Assembly (NCBI GenBank): GCA_964384915.1
Contig: CAYLMA010000012.1
Span: forward strand, 1 to 64,000
Direction of reading: 5' to 3'
DNA: 64,000 nt
From: Sulfurimicrobium sp964384915
Lineage (GTDB): Bacteria > Pseudomonadota > Gammaproteobacteria > Burkholderiales > Sulfuricellaceae
The notes under the pieces were generated by a model, which made no database searches, was not told where the DNA came from, and saw only the letters and a program-made list of their open reading frames with translations. Shown piece by piece: positions 51,648 to 60,929 of the stretch. Within the stretch, counting starts at the first letter, position 1. Each line of letters opens with the position of its first letter. The position numbers and the translations under genes were made by a program.

Positions 51648-51824
51648 TGGGAGATGGCGATCAAGATTTCCATCGGCAAATTGAAGATCGACTTGCCGCC
51701 CTGCGACGATCACCGCGACCCGTTCGACCGCCTGCTGGTGGCGCAAAGCCAGGCAGAACCGCTGGTGCTGCCGCCCTGCGACGCCAAGCTGGCCCGCTAC
51801 GGATCGACCGTGCGCGTGGTCTGA
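51648..51824 (+). pseudogene. VapC (PIN toxin) remnant
   Basis: The frame reads WEMAIKISIGKLKIDL, HRDPFDRLLVAQSQAE and DAKLARYGSTVRVV, which are the middle and end of a VapC-type PIN protein. The N-terminal part with the first Asp is missing, and part of the middle is lost between KIDLPP and HRDPF. No antitoxin gene remains. It is a degraded toxin-antitoxin locus. Confidence 0.7.
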
Positions 51825-51885
51825 CGCAATACACAAGGCGCGGCGCCTTGCCTTTGCAAGCTCAGGATAATGCAGCGCATGACGA

Positions 51886-53265
51886 TCAGTTGGCGCGAGG
51901 CAGCACAAGCATCGCTTCCAGGCCGCCAGTGGCATGATTACGCAAGACCAACTCGCCGCCATGAGCCTGCGCGATATTTCGGGCAATGCCCAGCCCCAGG
52001 CCTGTTCCGCCGGTATCGCGGCTGCGCGATTCCTCCAGCCGGAAAAAAGGATCGAACACGCGTTCAAGCTGGGCTTGCGGGATGCCGGGGCCTTGGTCCA
52101 GAATTCGGATTTCCAGTTGCTGGTCCTTATCCAGCACGGCAATATCGGCGCGCTTTCCATACTTGATGGCATTGTCGATCAGGTTGCCCAGGCAACGCTT
52201 GAGGGCGTTGGGGACGCCAACGTAAGGGCGCGAGATCGTGCCCAGAATATGGATCTCCTGCCCCATTTCCTTGCCGTCCGCCTGGATGCTCTCCAGCAAG
52301 GCCATGATGTCCACGGCTTGTCTCGCTTCCTGGCTGTCCACCCCGCGCATGAAATTCAGGGTGGCGGCCACCATGAATTCCATTTCCTCCAGATCCTTTA
52401 CAAACTTCAGTCTAAGCTCGTCATCCTCGAGCAGTTCGGCCCGAAGCCGCAGGCGGGTGATGGGGGTTTTCAGGTCGTGCGACATGGCGGCGAGAATCCG
52501 CGTGCGTTCCTGGATATAGCAGGCCAGCCTGGATTGCATGGTGTTGAAGGCATGCGCCGCGCGCCGCACTTCGGTTGGGCCGGTTTCAATCAGAGGCGGG
52601 CTGTTGATATCCTTTCCCAGTTTCTCGGCGGCGCCGGCGAGGATATCAAGAGGGCGGGTGGCAAGGCGCACCGCAAGAAGCGAAAGAAAAATCACTGCCG
52701 CGAACAAGACCAGCAAATTGAACAACAGGCGTGGCGGCGTGGAAAAAGGTCTGCCACTCGGGTGCACTTCGAAGAACACCGCTGCTCCATCCTGCAAGCG
52801 CATCCCCACGGTAAACATGATTTTTTGCAGTGGGTGAGCGTTTCCGATGCTAAAAGGCGCATTGCCGTCAACGTGCCGCACGGGCCATTCCCTTTCGGAA
52901 ACCGTGACTTCGACAGGCCGATTTGCGCCAAGCAGGTCACGCAGCAAAATTCTGAAGTTGGCGGCCTGGTTTACGCTGTCCCGGTTCTGGCGGGGCTGGC
53001 CTGAGGGGGCCGCACCCAGGGCAATCCGCAGAGTTGGTGAATTCAGGGCCGCCACGAATTGTTGCCGATCGGCGGGGGGGAGGGAATTCAGCAGCCGGAA
53101 AGCATCCGCGATACGTTGTGCCGATTCCATGCTGTTCGCGCGGAACAGCAAACGGTCGCGTTCGCGCAAATGGAAGATCACGCTGATGGATTGCACCAGA
53201 ATCAGGCCGCCGAGCAGGATCAAAACCATGCGGCTGAAGAGGGAGTGCGGCAACAGCCGGATCAT
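51886..53265 (-). CDS. EnvZ-type sensor histidine kinase
   Basis: A 459-residue inner membrane kinase. Helices at about 12-30 and 180-203 flank a periplasmic sensor region of about 150 residues. A HAMP domain follows, then the H box ILAAMSHDLKTPITRLRLRA, and an ATPase domain with the N box NLIDNAIKYGKRAD and G boxes DQGPGIPQAQ and GTGLGLGIARNIAQ. It overlaps the response regulator by four bases (ATGA), so the pair is coupled. The signal is unknown. Confidence 0.92.
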   Translation of the reverse strand: MIRLLPHSLFSRMVLILLGGLILVQSISVIFHLRERDRLLFRANSMESAQRIADAFRLLNSLPPADRQQFVAALNSPTLRIALGAAPSGQPRQNRDSVNQAANFRILLRDLLGANRPVEVTVSEREWPVRHVDGNAPFSIGNAHPLQKIMFTVGMRLQDGAAVFFEVHPSGRPFSTPPRLLFNLLVLFAAVIFLSLLAVRLATRPLDILAGAAEKLGKDINSPPLIETGPTEVRRAAHAFNTMQSRLACYIQERTRILAAMSHDLKTPITRLRLRAELLEDDELRLKFVKDLEEMEFMVAATLNFMRGVDSQEARQAVDIMALLESIQADGKEMGQEIHILGTISRPYVGVPNALKRCLGNLIDNAIKYGKRADIAVLDKDQQLEIRILDQGPGIPQAQLERVFDPFFRLEESRSRDTGGTGLGLGIARNIAQAHGGELVLRNHATGGLEAMLVLPRAN

Positions 53266-53984
53266 CTTCCAGCTTCCACCTGTGCAGCCAGGATGTAGCC
53301 TTCGCCCCGCACCGTCTTGATGATGGAGGGTTCCTTGGCATCGTCCGCCAGACGATGGCGGAGACGGCTCACCTGAACATCAATGCTTCTTTCGAAAGGG
53401 TCCGCCTCCCGCCCCTGCAGCAAATCCATAAGTTGATCCCGGCTGAGAACCCGGCTGGGATGATGGAGAAAGATCCGCAGCAGGCGGAATTCGGAACCGC
53501 TCAGCGGAACCACCACCCCTTCCGGCGAAATCAGTTGGCGGGAAACAATGTCCAGCTCCCATCCGGCAAAGCGAAGCCGGGCCGCGTCGCCGGTTTCCAT
53601 GTGCCCCGGCAAAGCCTTTGCCCGGCGCAGGATGCTCTTGATACGTGCCAGCAGTTCGCGCGGATTGAAAGGCTTGGGCAGATAATCATCGGCACCCATT
53701 TCCAGGCCGAGAATGCGATCCATATCCTCACCACGCGCGGTGAGCATGATCACCGGAATATCCGAGCGCACCCGCAGATTGCGGCACAATACCAGGCCAT
53801 CGTCTCCCGGCAGCATCAGGTCGAGCACGATCAAATCCACCCCCCCCTTGTCCAGCGCCTCCGACATACCCTTGCCTTCCGCCACGGCGGTGGTCCGATA
53901 GCCGTTTTTGTGCAGATAAACGCCCAGCAGGCTGCGGATCTCGGCATCGTCATCCACGATAAGGATATGTTCTGGTGTCGTCAT
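53262..53984 (-). CDS. OmpR-family response regulator
   Basis: A 240-residue regulator: receiver domain with acidic pocket ILIVDDDAEIR, phospho-Asp55 in DLIVLDLMLPGDDG, and conserved Lys in DDYLPKPFNPREL. A C-terminal winged helix binds DNA (PLSGSEFRLLRIFLHHPSRV, then DVQVSRLRHRLADDA and GEGYIL). ATG at 53984 begins the typical sequence; upstream codons are unlike the family. It is transcribed with the kinase that follows. Confidence 0.93.
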   Translation of the reverse strand: MTTPEHILIVDDDAEIRSLLGVYLHKNGYRTTAVAEGKGMSEALDKGGVDLIVLDLMLPGDDGLVLCRNLRVRSDIPVIMLTARGEDMDRILGLEMGADDYLPKPFNPRELLARIKSILRRAKALPGHMETGDAARLRFAGWELDIVSRQLISPEGVVVPLSGSEFRLLRIFLHHPSRVLSRDQLMDLLQGREADPFERSIDVQVSRLRHRLADDAKEPSIIKTVRGEGYILAAQVEAGR

Positions 53985-54164
53985 GATGCTTTTATACCCT
54001 GTATTGCCAATTTTCATGCTTGCGAATTGTAAAGCAGTGTAACGGCCCGGCCTCTTGTCACAGTACGTTACAAAACAGCCCTGTTCTGACATATGCCAGT
54101 TACACCTTGGCGGTTAAATACGTTTCGCCATAAAACAATCCCATTCTATACAGGGAGTCTTGCC

Positions 54165-54398
54165 ATGAGCAGCGCAATCGGCAGTGCTGGAATTTCTTCT
54201 TCCATGATGATGGGCGGCATGCATGGGATGCAGCGTCCCGATCCATCAAAATGGCAGAGTGGACACCAGCCTGGTTGCAGATTGCATCGTGAACCTTGCC
54301 TGGCATGTACCGACATCAACCAACAGGAAAAGTATGAAACAATTTTTCGCATCCATTCTTCTGGCGCTTGCCACCGTGCTGCTCCTCGCCGGCTGTGA
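54165..54398 (+). CDS. Met-rich short ORF, possible EF-hand protein remnant
   Basis: A 77-codon frame with GGGAG before its ATG. The first 29 residues (SSAIGSAGISSSMMMGGMHG, then MQRPDPSK) look like the start of small calcium-binding EF-hand proteins in related bacteria, which continue with a loop such as LDTxGxG. Here the frame leaves that pattern after PDPSK and overlaps the lipoprotein gene. It is probably a truncated gene; the start region may still be translated. Confidence 0.3.
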   Translation: MSSAIGSAGISSSMMMGGMHGMQRPDPSKWQSGHQPGCRLHREPCLACTDINQQEKYETIFRIHSSGACHRAAPRRL

Positions 54399-55524
54399 AA
54401 CCGGAAGCTCGGCGCCGCCCCCGGCTGAAGTCGTGGCGGCTCCCGGCGACGGCAGCGTTACCCTGACATGGCACATGGAGCCGGGTGTGGAATATTGGCT
54501 ATTTAGTGCCGCTGGCGACAGCATCACGCCGGAAGGCTGTAGCTCCCTGCCCGAGTGCAAGACCATCATGTCCGCTGTCTCGCCCCAGGTCGTGTCCGGG
54601 CTGAACAACGGCACGACATACTCCTTCACCATCAACGGCAGGGTGGATGGCGGGCCAGGCGGGAGCGGCAGCGCATCGGTCTCGGCTGTGCCAAGGCTCG
54701 CGGGCGCCACCTGGAACGCGGGCGCCGCCCTCGGCCCAGGCGCCCTGCATGGCGTGACTTTCGGAACCGCCTTTCTCGCGGTCGGCAGCGGCGGCACGAT
54801 GTTTTCAAGTGCCAACGGGATTGCCTGGACAGCACTGAACAGCGGCATCTTCACCGATCTCAACGCGGCTGTTTATGGCAGTGCAAATGCCAGCTACCTG
54901 GCTGCGGGTGCGGGCGGGGTCATTTTGCGCAGTGCCGACGAACTGAAAACCTGGACCCAAGCGCTTACCGGCACAAGCAACGATCTTTATGCCCTGGCCT
55001 CCAATGGCAGCCTGTACCTGGCCGTGGGCGCGAACGGCACGCTCATCACCAGCGATGACGGCGCGAACTGGACAACACGGTATTCCGGCACGTCCAGCCA
55101 TCTGTATGGCGTTACGTATGGAAACGGCTTGTATGTGGCGGTCGGCGCGGGAGGAAGCTTGCAGACCAGCAGCGATGGCATCACCTGGCGAGCCGCCACC
55201 TCGCAAACCACGCTCGACCTGAAGGGGATTGCCTACGGCGCGAATATTTTTGTGGCCATCGGCGACGCAGGCGTGCTGCTGACCAGCCAGGATGGCATAA
55301 CCTGGACGGCGCAAACCCCGATTGCCTCCAGCCCCACTCTCAACGCCCTTGTTCATGGCAGTCAATTTGTTGCGGCAGGCAACGGCGGCGCCATCTACAC
55401 CAGTCCTGACGGCATCAGCTGGGCGATGCCGTCAACGGGCAACGCCAGTCTGTATGCCGTTACTTATGGAAACCATGGCTATGCCGCCGTGGGTGCAAGC
55501 GGCTCGAATCTGGTCGCCTATTAA
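54334..55524 (+). CDS. Lipoprotein with Ycf48-like propeller repeats
   Basis: A 396-residue lipoprotein: signal peptide with lipobox LLAGC (Cys20 or so), a fibronectin III-like domain (APGDGSVTLTWHMEPGVEYW to about residue 110), then about seven repeats of roughly 40 residues. Each has the pattern of a short YGNGLYVAVGAGG-type strand and a SSDGITW turn, as in Ycf48/sialidase-like beta propellers. The Thr/Ser/Gly-rich repeats suggest a secreted or outer-membrane binding role. Function is unknown. Confidence 0.8.
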   Translation: MKQFFASILLALATVLLLAGCETGSSAPPPAEVVAAPGDGSVTLTWHMEPGVEYWLFSAAGDSITPEGCSSLPECKTIMSAVSPQVVSGLNNGTTYSFTINGRVDGGPGGSGSASVSAVPRLAGATWNAGAALGPGALHGVTFGTAFLAVGSGGTMFSSANGIAWTALNSGIFTDLNAAVYGSANASYLAAGAGGVILRSADELKTWTQALTGTSNDLYALASNGSLYLAVGANGTLITSDDGANWTTRYSGTSSHLYGVTYGNGLYVAVGAGGSLQTSSDGITWRAATSQTTLDLKGIAYGANIFVAIGDAGVLLTSQDGITWTAQTPIASSPTLNALVHGSQFVAAGNGGAIYTSPDGISWAMPSTGNASLYAVTYGNHGYAAVGASGSNLVAY

Positions 55525-55605
55525 ACCCGATTCATGGAACACTTCCACGGCAAGAGTAAGCCGCCCGGCAAGCGACTTTCACATAAACAACACAGGAGCG
55601 ATTCC

Positions 55606-56007
55606 ATGAATACCGCCACACAACAACGCGGATTCCGAATCTGGTCGATCTCCCTGCTTGCAGCCGGATTCGGCTTGCTGACCATCAAGGCAGGCGGCGC
55701 CATTCTGTTCGGCGACGAAACCGCGCGCACCGCAGCCGGCAACTATGTTCCGTTCGTGCTGTGGTTTAATTTTTTGGCGGGCTTCGCCTATGCCGTCGCC
55801 GGAATCGGGCTGTGGCTGCGGCAACGCTGGGCGGTGTGGCTGGCCGCTGCCATTGCCGCAGCGACAATACTCGCGTTCGCGGCTTTCGGCGTGCATATCT
55901 ATTCCGGCGGGGCCTACGAGCTGCGCACAGTGATCGCGATGAGCTTGCGAACGCTGGTTTGGGTGGCGATCACTGCAATTGCGGCGCGCGCATTGCAGCG
56001 CAAATAA
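55606..56007 (+). CDS. Small membrane protein, four TM helices
   Basis: A 133-residue protein with hydrophobic segments at about 14-33, 48-68, 75-97 and 108-127. No family was recognised. CAGGAG precedes the ATG at 55606. It lies alone between the lipoprotein gene and the exbB operon. Confidence 0.65.
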   Translation: MNTATQQRGFRIWSISLLAAGFGLLTIKAGGAILFGDETARTAAGNYVPFVLWFNFLAGFAYAVAGIGLWLRQRWAVWLAAAIAAATILAFAAFGVHIYSGGAYELRTVIAMSLRTLVWVAITAIAARALQRK

Positions 56008-56273
56008 ACTTGCCCGCTGTGGGCACGGCGAATACGAAAAAACTGCATTGCAGGCCCTCCATTTTCTCCTCCCAGCGATGACAACAGGTATTATGTGCAT
56101 CCCCTGAGCGCGCCTTTCATTTGAGATCAAAGCCGTTTAGAGCGGCTCTCGGCTAACCTGCACGTATCGCAAGTGAGACCATCCGCCAGGAATCCGCAGG
56201 CGGACCTCAAGCGCATGCCGTTCCCCGGCCACTGGTCCCGCCACGCCTTTTCAATCCCCCTTCGGAGATAACA

Positions 56274-56918
56274 ATGCAAGACCTGCATGAAACCTGGATC
56301 GCCATAAAGCTCGGCGGAATGATCATCCTGCCGCTGTCGTTAATGGCGGTCATCGCCCTGGCCATTATGTTCGAGAAGGCATTCATCTATTGGCGTTATG
56401 CCCGCCTGCCGCTGGATATGCTCAAACTCGTCGAGACCTATGGCTTCGCCTGGGAGGAGATGGAAAAAAGGCTTTATGGCCTGCATGAGCGCCACTATTT
56501 CAGGCGGTTTTTCGAGGTGGTCATCGCCAACCGGCGCCATCCCGCATGGTGGACCGAATCCCGGGCAGCGGACGAAGCCCAGTTGATCGAAACCTCCCTT
56601 GCGCGCAGGCTGTGGATACTGGAAACCATCGTCACCGCCGCGCCCTTGCTCGGGCTCATGGGTACCATTGACGGCATGATGGACGCCTTCAAGATCATCG
56701 GCGGAAGCGGCGTTGTGAACCCTACCGGGGTAACGGGGGGCGTGGCCCAGGCGCTCATTGCAACGGCAGTCGGCTTGCTGATCGCGCTGATTGCGCTGTT
56801 TGGATTCAATTACTTCTCGCGTGTGCAAGCGCAAACGATGGACGAAATGGAACGCCTCGGCACGCGCCTGATTGACCACATCCGCCTGGACCAAGGCAAC
56901 GCCCATGAAGCTGCGTAA
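56274..56918 (+). CDS. exbB: ExbB/TolQ/MotA-type proton channel protein
   Basis: A 214-residue inner membrane protein of the MotA/TolQ/ExbB family with three helices (about 15-33, 115-137, 160-183). The proton-channel region is TAAPLLGLMGTIDGMMDAFK and TAVGLLIALIALFGFNYFSR. It forms a complex with ExbD to power TonB-like proteins by proton motive force. The gene is first in a three-gene operon. CGGAG lies upstream. Confidence 0.9.
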   Translation: MQDLHETWIAIKLGGMIILPLSLMAVIALAIMFEKAFIYWRYARLPLDMLKLVETYGFAWEEMEKRLYGLHERHYFRRFFEVVIANRRHPAWWTESRAADEAQLIETSLARRLWILETIVTAAPLLGLMGTIDGMMDAFKIIGGSGVVNPTGVTGGVAQALIATAVGLLIALIALFGFNYFSRVQAQTMDEMERLGTRLIDHIRLDQGNAHEAA

Positions 56919-57306
56919 ATCCAGGGCGTCCCGCAAGGGGCGCATCGAAATCATCCCGATGATCGATGTGATGTTCTTCCTACTGGCGACCTTCATGCTG
57001 TCTTCGCTGGCAATGCAGAACCTCGATTCGCTGCAAGTGAACCTGCCCCAGGGGAAAGCCGAAAAGCTCAAGACGGATACGCCGGTCACCTTGACGCTGA
57101 CCGCCGACAGCAAAATCTTTGTCAACCGGACAGAAGTGAGCTTGCAAACCCTGGCCGCCACGCTTGAACCGCTGCTGAGCGATGCGCAACCCGGCGTAAT
57201 CGTGTCGGCGGACAATGCGGCGCCGCAGGGCATCGTGGTGCAGGCGATGCTGCAAGCCCGCGCGGCAGGCGCAAGGAATTTCCTGATCGCGGTAAAACAT
57301 GAGTGA
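56905..57306 (+). CDS. exbD: ExbD/TolR-type protein
   Basis: A 133-residue protein with one membrane helix near residues 18-36 (IIPMIDVMFFLLATFMLSSL), which carries the conserved proton-accepting Asp of ExbD/TolR. The periplasmic domain follows (VTLTLTADSKIFVNRTEVSL). It overlaps exbB by 14 bases and the next gene by 8, so the three are one translational unit. Confidence 0.9.
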   Translation: MKLRKSRASRKGRIEIIPMIDVMFFLLATFMLSSLAMQNLDSLQVNLPQGKAEKLKTDTPVTLTLTADSKIFVNRTEVSLQTLAATLEPLLSDAQPGVIVSADNAAPQGIVVQAMLQARAAGARNFLIAVKHE

Positions 57307-58213
57307 AGCCATGAGCGCGCCAGATTTCCGTTCCGGGGAGATCCGGCACGCCATATGCAGCCATTGCGGCGAAATCGTGCGCGTCCATGTGCCTGATCTC
57401 CGCTCAAGGGAGATCAGGCTGTGGTGGCCGATACCGCTGGCGCTCATCATCTGGCTGGCGATCATGTGGAAATTCGGCCATTCCATGTCCTCTCCCAAGG
57501 CCGAAATGGCCGCACCCGCACCCATAGAAGCAAGCTTTGTGGAATTGCCCGAGGCAGCTCCCAGGCGAACGGAAGCTCAGCCCAGATCCCTGCCCAGGCA
57601 AGCGAGCAAACCCAGGACAATCCCCCGCCCTGATGCGCTACCCCGTGCCGGCATTCCGGCAGCCCCGCCAGAGACACCGGCCGACCCCGCACCTGCGCCG
57701 GACTTGGCGCCGCCAGCAGACTTGATGGCGTACGTAAATGCCGCCAGAGAGCGCCGCCGGGCCGCCGAGATGCCCGCCGGGCGCGAAAATGCGCAAGCAA
57801 GCGCGCGCGAACGCGCGCCCTCGGCCGACGAGCTCAGGATGGCGAACATCCAGCGCAACCTCCAGCCGCAAGGCACGAACGGCGTGTTTCAAATTGTCAG
57901 CGTGGGCGTCCGGAGCGCCAAATATTCGTTTCGAGGCTGGACGGCGAATTCAAGCAATTCGCGGCGCGAATTGATCGAGGTCGATGCCGGACCCAATGGC
58001 GATGTGGAGCGCGCCATCGTGCGCAGCATGATTACGCTGATTCGCAAGTATTACAAAGGCAATTTCAACTGGGAATCGCAACGCCTGGACCGTGTAATCG
58101 TCCTGTCCGCACGCATGGAGGACAATGAGGGGCTGGAAGATTTTTTGCTGCGCGAGTTTTTCGGGGCAGTTGCCAGGCCTTATGGGGCCGCATCCCGCAA
58201 TGGCGCTCAATAG
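57299..58213 (+). CDS. TonB-like energy-transducing protein with N-terminal CxxC
   Basis: A 304-residue protein. A cytoplasmic N-terminus contains ICSHCGE (CxxC), then a single helix (about 42-59), a Pro/Ala-rich periplasmic stretch (about 70-150) as in TonB, and a globular end. The end (GVFQIVSVGVRSAKYSFRGW to the C-terminus) does not show the usual TonB YP-motif and looks distinct, so its target may not be a standard TonB-dependent receptor. Its place after exbBD supports an energy-transducing role. Confidence 0.6.
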   Translation: MSEAMSAPDFRSGEIRHAICSHCGEIVRVHVPDLRSREIRLWWPIPLALIIWLAIMWKFGHSMSSPKAEMAAPAPIEASFVELPEAAPRRTEAQPRSLPRQASKPRTIPRPDALPRAGIPAAPPETPADPAPAPDLAPPADLMAYVNAARERRRAAEMPAGRENAQASARERAPSADELRMANIQRNLQPQGTNGVFQIVSVGVRSAKYSFRGWTANSSNSRRELIEVDAGPNGDVERAIVRSMITLIRKYYKGNFNWESQRLDRVIVLSARMEDNEGLEDFLLREFFGAVARPYGAASRNGAQ

Positions 58214-58269
58214 CAAACCCACGCACGAAGAACGCACATGCATGGTTACAAGGCCCAAGAACTACCGGC

Positions 58270-59445
58270 TTAATCGAACATCGCCAGTTTCCGGGCCTGA
58301 TCGACGCGCTCCCAGGTGAAATCCGGCTCTGCCCGCCCAAAATGCCCATAGGCAGCGGTCTGGCGATAGATGGGCCGCCTTAAATCCAGGCTGTCGATAA
58401 TGCCGCGCGGCGTCAGCTTGAAAGTGCCGCGCACCATCGCCTCCAGCTTATTGTCCGGCACGGTTCCGGTGCCGTAGGTTTCGATCAGCAGGGAGACCGG
58501 TTCCGCCACGCCGATGGCGTAAGCCAACTGAACCAGGCAGCGCCTGGCATAGCCCGCCGCGACCAGATTCTTGGCGATATAGCGGGCCATGTAGGCCGCC
58601 GAACGATCCACCTTGGTCGGGTCTTTTCCCGAGAATGCACCGCCGCCGTGAGGGCAGGAGCCGCCATAGGTATCGACGATGATCTTGCGCCCGGTAAGGC
58701 CGGTATCCCCATTGGGGCCGCCGATTTCGAACGGGCCGGCGGGATTGACCCACAGCTTGAACTCCGGCGTGCGGAGTTCCATCGGCACCAGCGGGTCGAT
58801 GATTTCGCGCGTGATTTCCTGCGCCACCCAGGCGGGGTCGAGATCGCGCTCGATCTGCGTGGAAATGACCACGTTCTCGATGCCCGCCACGCGATGCCCT
58901 TCGTAGGCGACCGTCACCTGGCTTTTGGCATCGGGACGCAACCACGGCAAGGCCCCGGACTTGCGCAACTCGGCCTGCTTTTGCACCAGGCGGTGCGCCA
59001 GCCAGACCGGGTAAGGCATCAGGTCCGGCGTCTCGTCGCAGGCGTAGCCGAACATCAGCCCCTGGTCGCCCGCGCCGATATCGCCGCCCGCAAGGGTGAT
59101 GCCCTTGTGGATCTGGATGGACTGGTGATTGAAGCGCACCTGCACCTCGCAGGCATCCGGGTCGATGCCGGTTGCGGCATCGCGGTAGCCGATGTCGCGC
59201 AGCACTTGGCGTGCAATTTCCTCGGCGCGCTCCTGAATTTCGCTGAACAGTTCCTTGCGCAGCGTTTTGAACTCGCCGGCGATCACCACCAGGTTGTCGG
59301 CCACGAACGTTTCGCAGGCCACCTTGGCCTCGGGCTCCTCGGCCAGGAAGGCGTCCAGGATGGCGTCCGAAATCTGGTCGGCGACCTTGTCAGGGTGGCC
59401 CTCCGCGACGGACTCGGAGGTAAAAAGATGGCGTCTGGCGTTCAT
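58270..59445 (-). CDS. metK: S-adenosylmethionine synthetase
   Basis: A 391-residue enzyme that makes SAM from methionine and ATP. Signatures: TSESVAEGHPDKVADQISDA at the N-terminus, GAGDQGLMFGYACDE (the GAGDQG ATP-binding hexapeptide) and GGGAFSGKDPTKVDRSAAYM. Full length. ATG at 59445 (MNARRH) is chosen; longer frame residues at the front are not typical. An inverted repeat lies just upstream. No SAM or SAH riboswitch was recognised. Confidence 0.97.
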   Translation of the reverse strand: MNARRHLFTSESVAEGHPDKVADQISDAILDAFLAEEPEAKVACETFVADNLVVIAGEFKTLRKELFSEIQERAEEIARQVLRDIGYRDAATGIDPDACEVQVRFNHQSIQIHKGITLAGGDIGAGDQGLMFGYACDETPDLMPYPVWLAHRLVQKQAELRKSGALPWLRPDAKSQVTVAYEGHRVAGIENVVISTQIERDLDPAWVAQEITREIIDPLVPMELRTPEFKLWVNPAGPFEIGGPNGDTGLTGRKIIVDTYGGSCPHGGGAFSGKDPTKVDRSAAYMARYIAKNLVAAGYARRCLVQLAYAIGVAEPVSLLIETYGTGTVPDNKLEAMVRGTFKLTPRGIIDSLDLRRPIYRQTAAYGHFGRAEPDFTWERVDQARKLAMFD

Positions 59446-59461
59446 GGATTCATTCCTTATC

Positions 59462-59539
59462 AAACCCCCTCTAACTCCCCCTTGTCAGGGGGAGGACCAG
59501 AGCACTCCTCCCCTGACAAGGGGAGGCTGGGAGGGGTTT
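59462..59539. repeat. Inverted repeat upstream of metK
   Basis: Left part CTCCCCCTTGTCAGGGGGAG and right part CTCCCCTGACAAGGGGAG, framed by AAACCCC and GGGGTTTT, pair almost perfectly. It is another dispersed palindromic element; its position in the metK upstream region may affect the transcript. Confidence 0.7.
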
Positions 59540-59594
59540 TACTGCATGGTGCATTTTGTACATCGATTGCCCTGACAACAATATGTTCCTCCGC

Positions 59595-60716
59595 TCAACG
59601 CGCCGCGAGGCGCCACAGCGAAGTCACCTCGGCCGCGCGCGCGGCGTGGAGCGGGTCGGCTTTATCCGAGGCACGGGGGTGAACCGGCTTCACATCCATC
59701 CGCCCCACTACTTTCAAGCCGTTTTCGTCGAAAGCGGCAAGCAATTCCGCCCGTGAGCGCAACCCCAGGTGCTCGGCCAGGTCGGACAGGATCAGCCAGC
59801 CCTCGCCGCCCGGCTCCAGATGCGCCGCCAGCCCGGCCAGAAAGCCTTTCAGCATGCGGCTCTCCGGGTCGTAAATGGCGTGTTCGATGGGCGAGTTCGC
59901 GCGCGCCGGCAGCCACGGCGGGTTGCACACGACGAGGGGAGCGCGCCCCTCCGGGAAAAGATGAGCCTGGACGATCTCCACCTGCGCCGCCAGGCCGAGC
60001 CGCTCGATGTTCTCGCGTGCGCACGCCAATGCGCGCGGGTCCTGGTCGGTGGCCACGACGCGCTTCACCCCTCTCCTGGCAAGCAGCGCGGCCAGCACGC
60101 CCGTTCCCGCGCCGATGTCGAAGGCCAGTTCCAGGGAAGGCAGCGGCGCTTCCGCCACCAGCCCCACATACTCGCCGCGAACCGGCGAGAACACCCCGTA
60201 GTGCGGATGGATGCGGCCGCCCAGCGCCGGGATTTCGACGCCCTTCTTGCGCCACTCATGCGCACCGATCAAGCCCAGCAACTCTCGCAGCGAGACCACC
60301 GAGGGAACCCCGCCCGGACCATAAGCCTCAGTGCAAGCTTGCCGCACATCGGGCGCGCGCCGCAGGGGAATGCCGTAATCAGCCTCCAGGGGCAGCAACA
60401 ACATCCCCAGTATGCGCGCGCGCCGGGACTGGAACTGGCGATGGAAATGGAATGCCTCGCTCGGCGACGAGGCAGGCTTGCACGGTTTGCGGTCGATGCG
60501 GCGCGCCATGGCCTGCAGCAACTGGCGCGCATTCTGGAAATCCCCCCGCCACAAGAGCGCGGCACCCTCAGCAGCTTGGCGATAGGCCGCATCCGCCGTC
60601 ATGCGGTCATCGGCGACCACTACCCGCTTGGGCGGCGGCGCCCCGCTCTCCGAACGCCAGCGCGCGGATCGGCTCTCGTCCGCCTCGGACCAGTCAACAA
60701 CAGGATATTCACTCAC
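59595..60716 (-). CDS. SAM-dependent methyltransferase with NPPW motif
   Basis: A 373-residue protein with an N-terminal helical domain (about 1-190) and a class I methyltransferase domain: ELAFDIGAGTGVLAALLARR binds SAM, VVATDQDPRALACARENI follows, and VVCNPPWLPA carries NPPW, the catalytic motif of N-methyltransferases on amino groups (RlmG/RsmC/PrmC-like). The substrate, probably rRNA or a protein glutamine, is not certain. It lies next to metK and uses its product. Confidence 0.8.
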   Translation of the reverse strand: MSEYPVVDWSEADESRSARWRSESGAPPPKRVVVADDRMTADAAYRQAAEGAALLWRGDFQNARQLLQAMARRIDRKPCKPASSPSEAFHFHRQFQSRRARILGMLLLPLEADYGIPLRRAPDVRQACTEAYGPGGVPSVVSLRELLGLIGAHEWRKKGVEIPALGGRIHPHYGVFSPVRGEYVGLVAEAPLPSLELAFDIGAGTGVLAALLARRGVKRVVATDQDPRALACARENIERLGLAAQVEIVQAHLFPEGRAPLVVCNPPWLPARANSPIEHAIYDPESRMLKGFLAGLAAHLEPGGEGWLILSDLAEHLGLRSRAELLAAFDENGLKVVGRMDVKPVHPRASDKADPLHAARAAEVTSLWRLAAR

Positions 60717-60929
60717 GCCGGCACAACCTTTGGCTTATTGCCAATTAATAAAAAAACAAACAATACAACATAATCGGCACGGGAAGTCCTGACAACGTGC
60801 CTATCAGGCGCCACCACGGCTTAAAAGCCCAAAAAAAACAGCAAAATCGCCCCCAATAATTTTGAGGGTTCGTTGCTTCATGCCCGAATATTCGGCATGA
60901 TTCAACGAACATTCCCGGAGGGTCAAACC

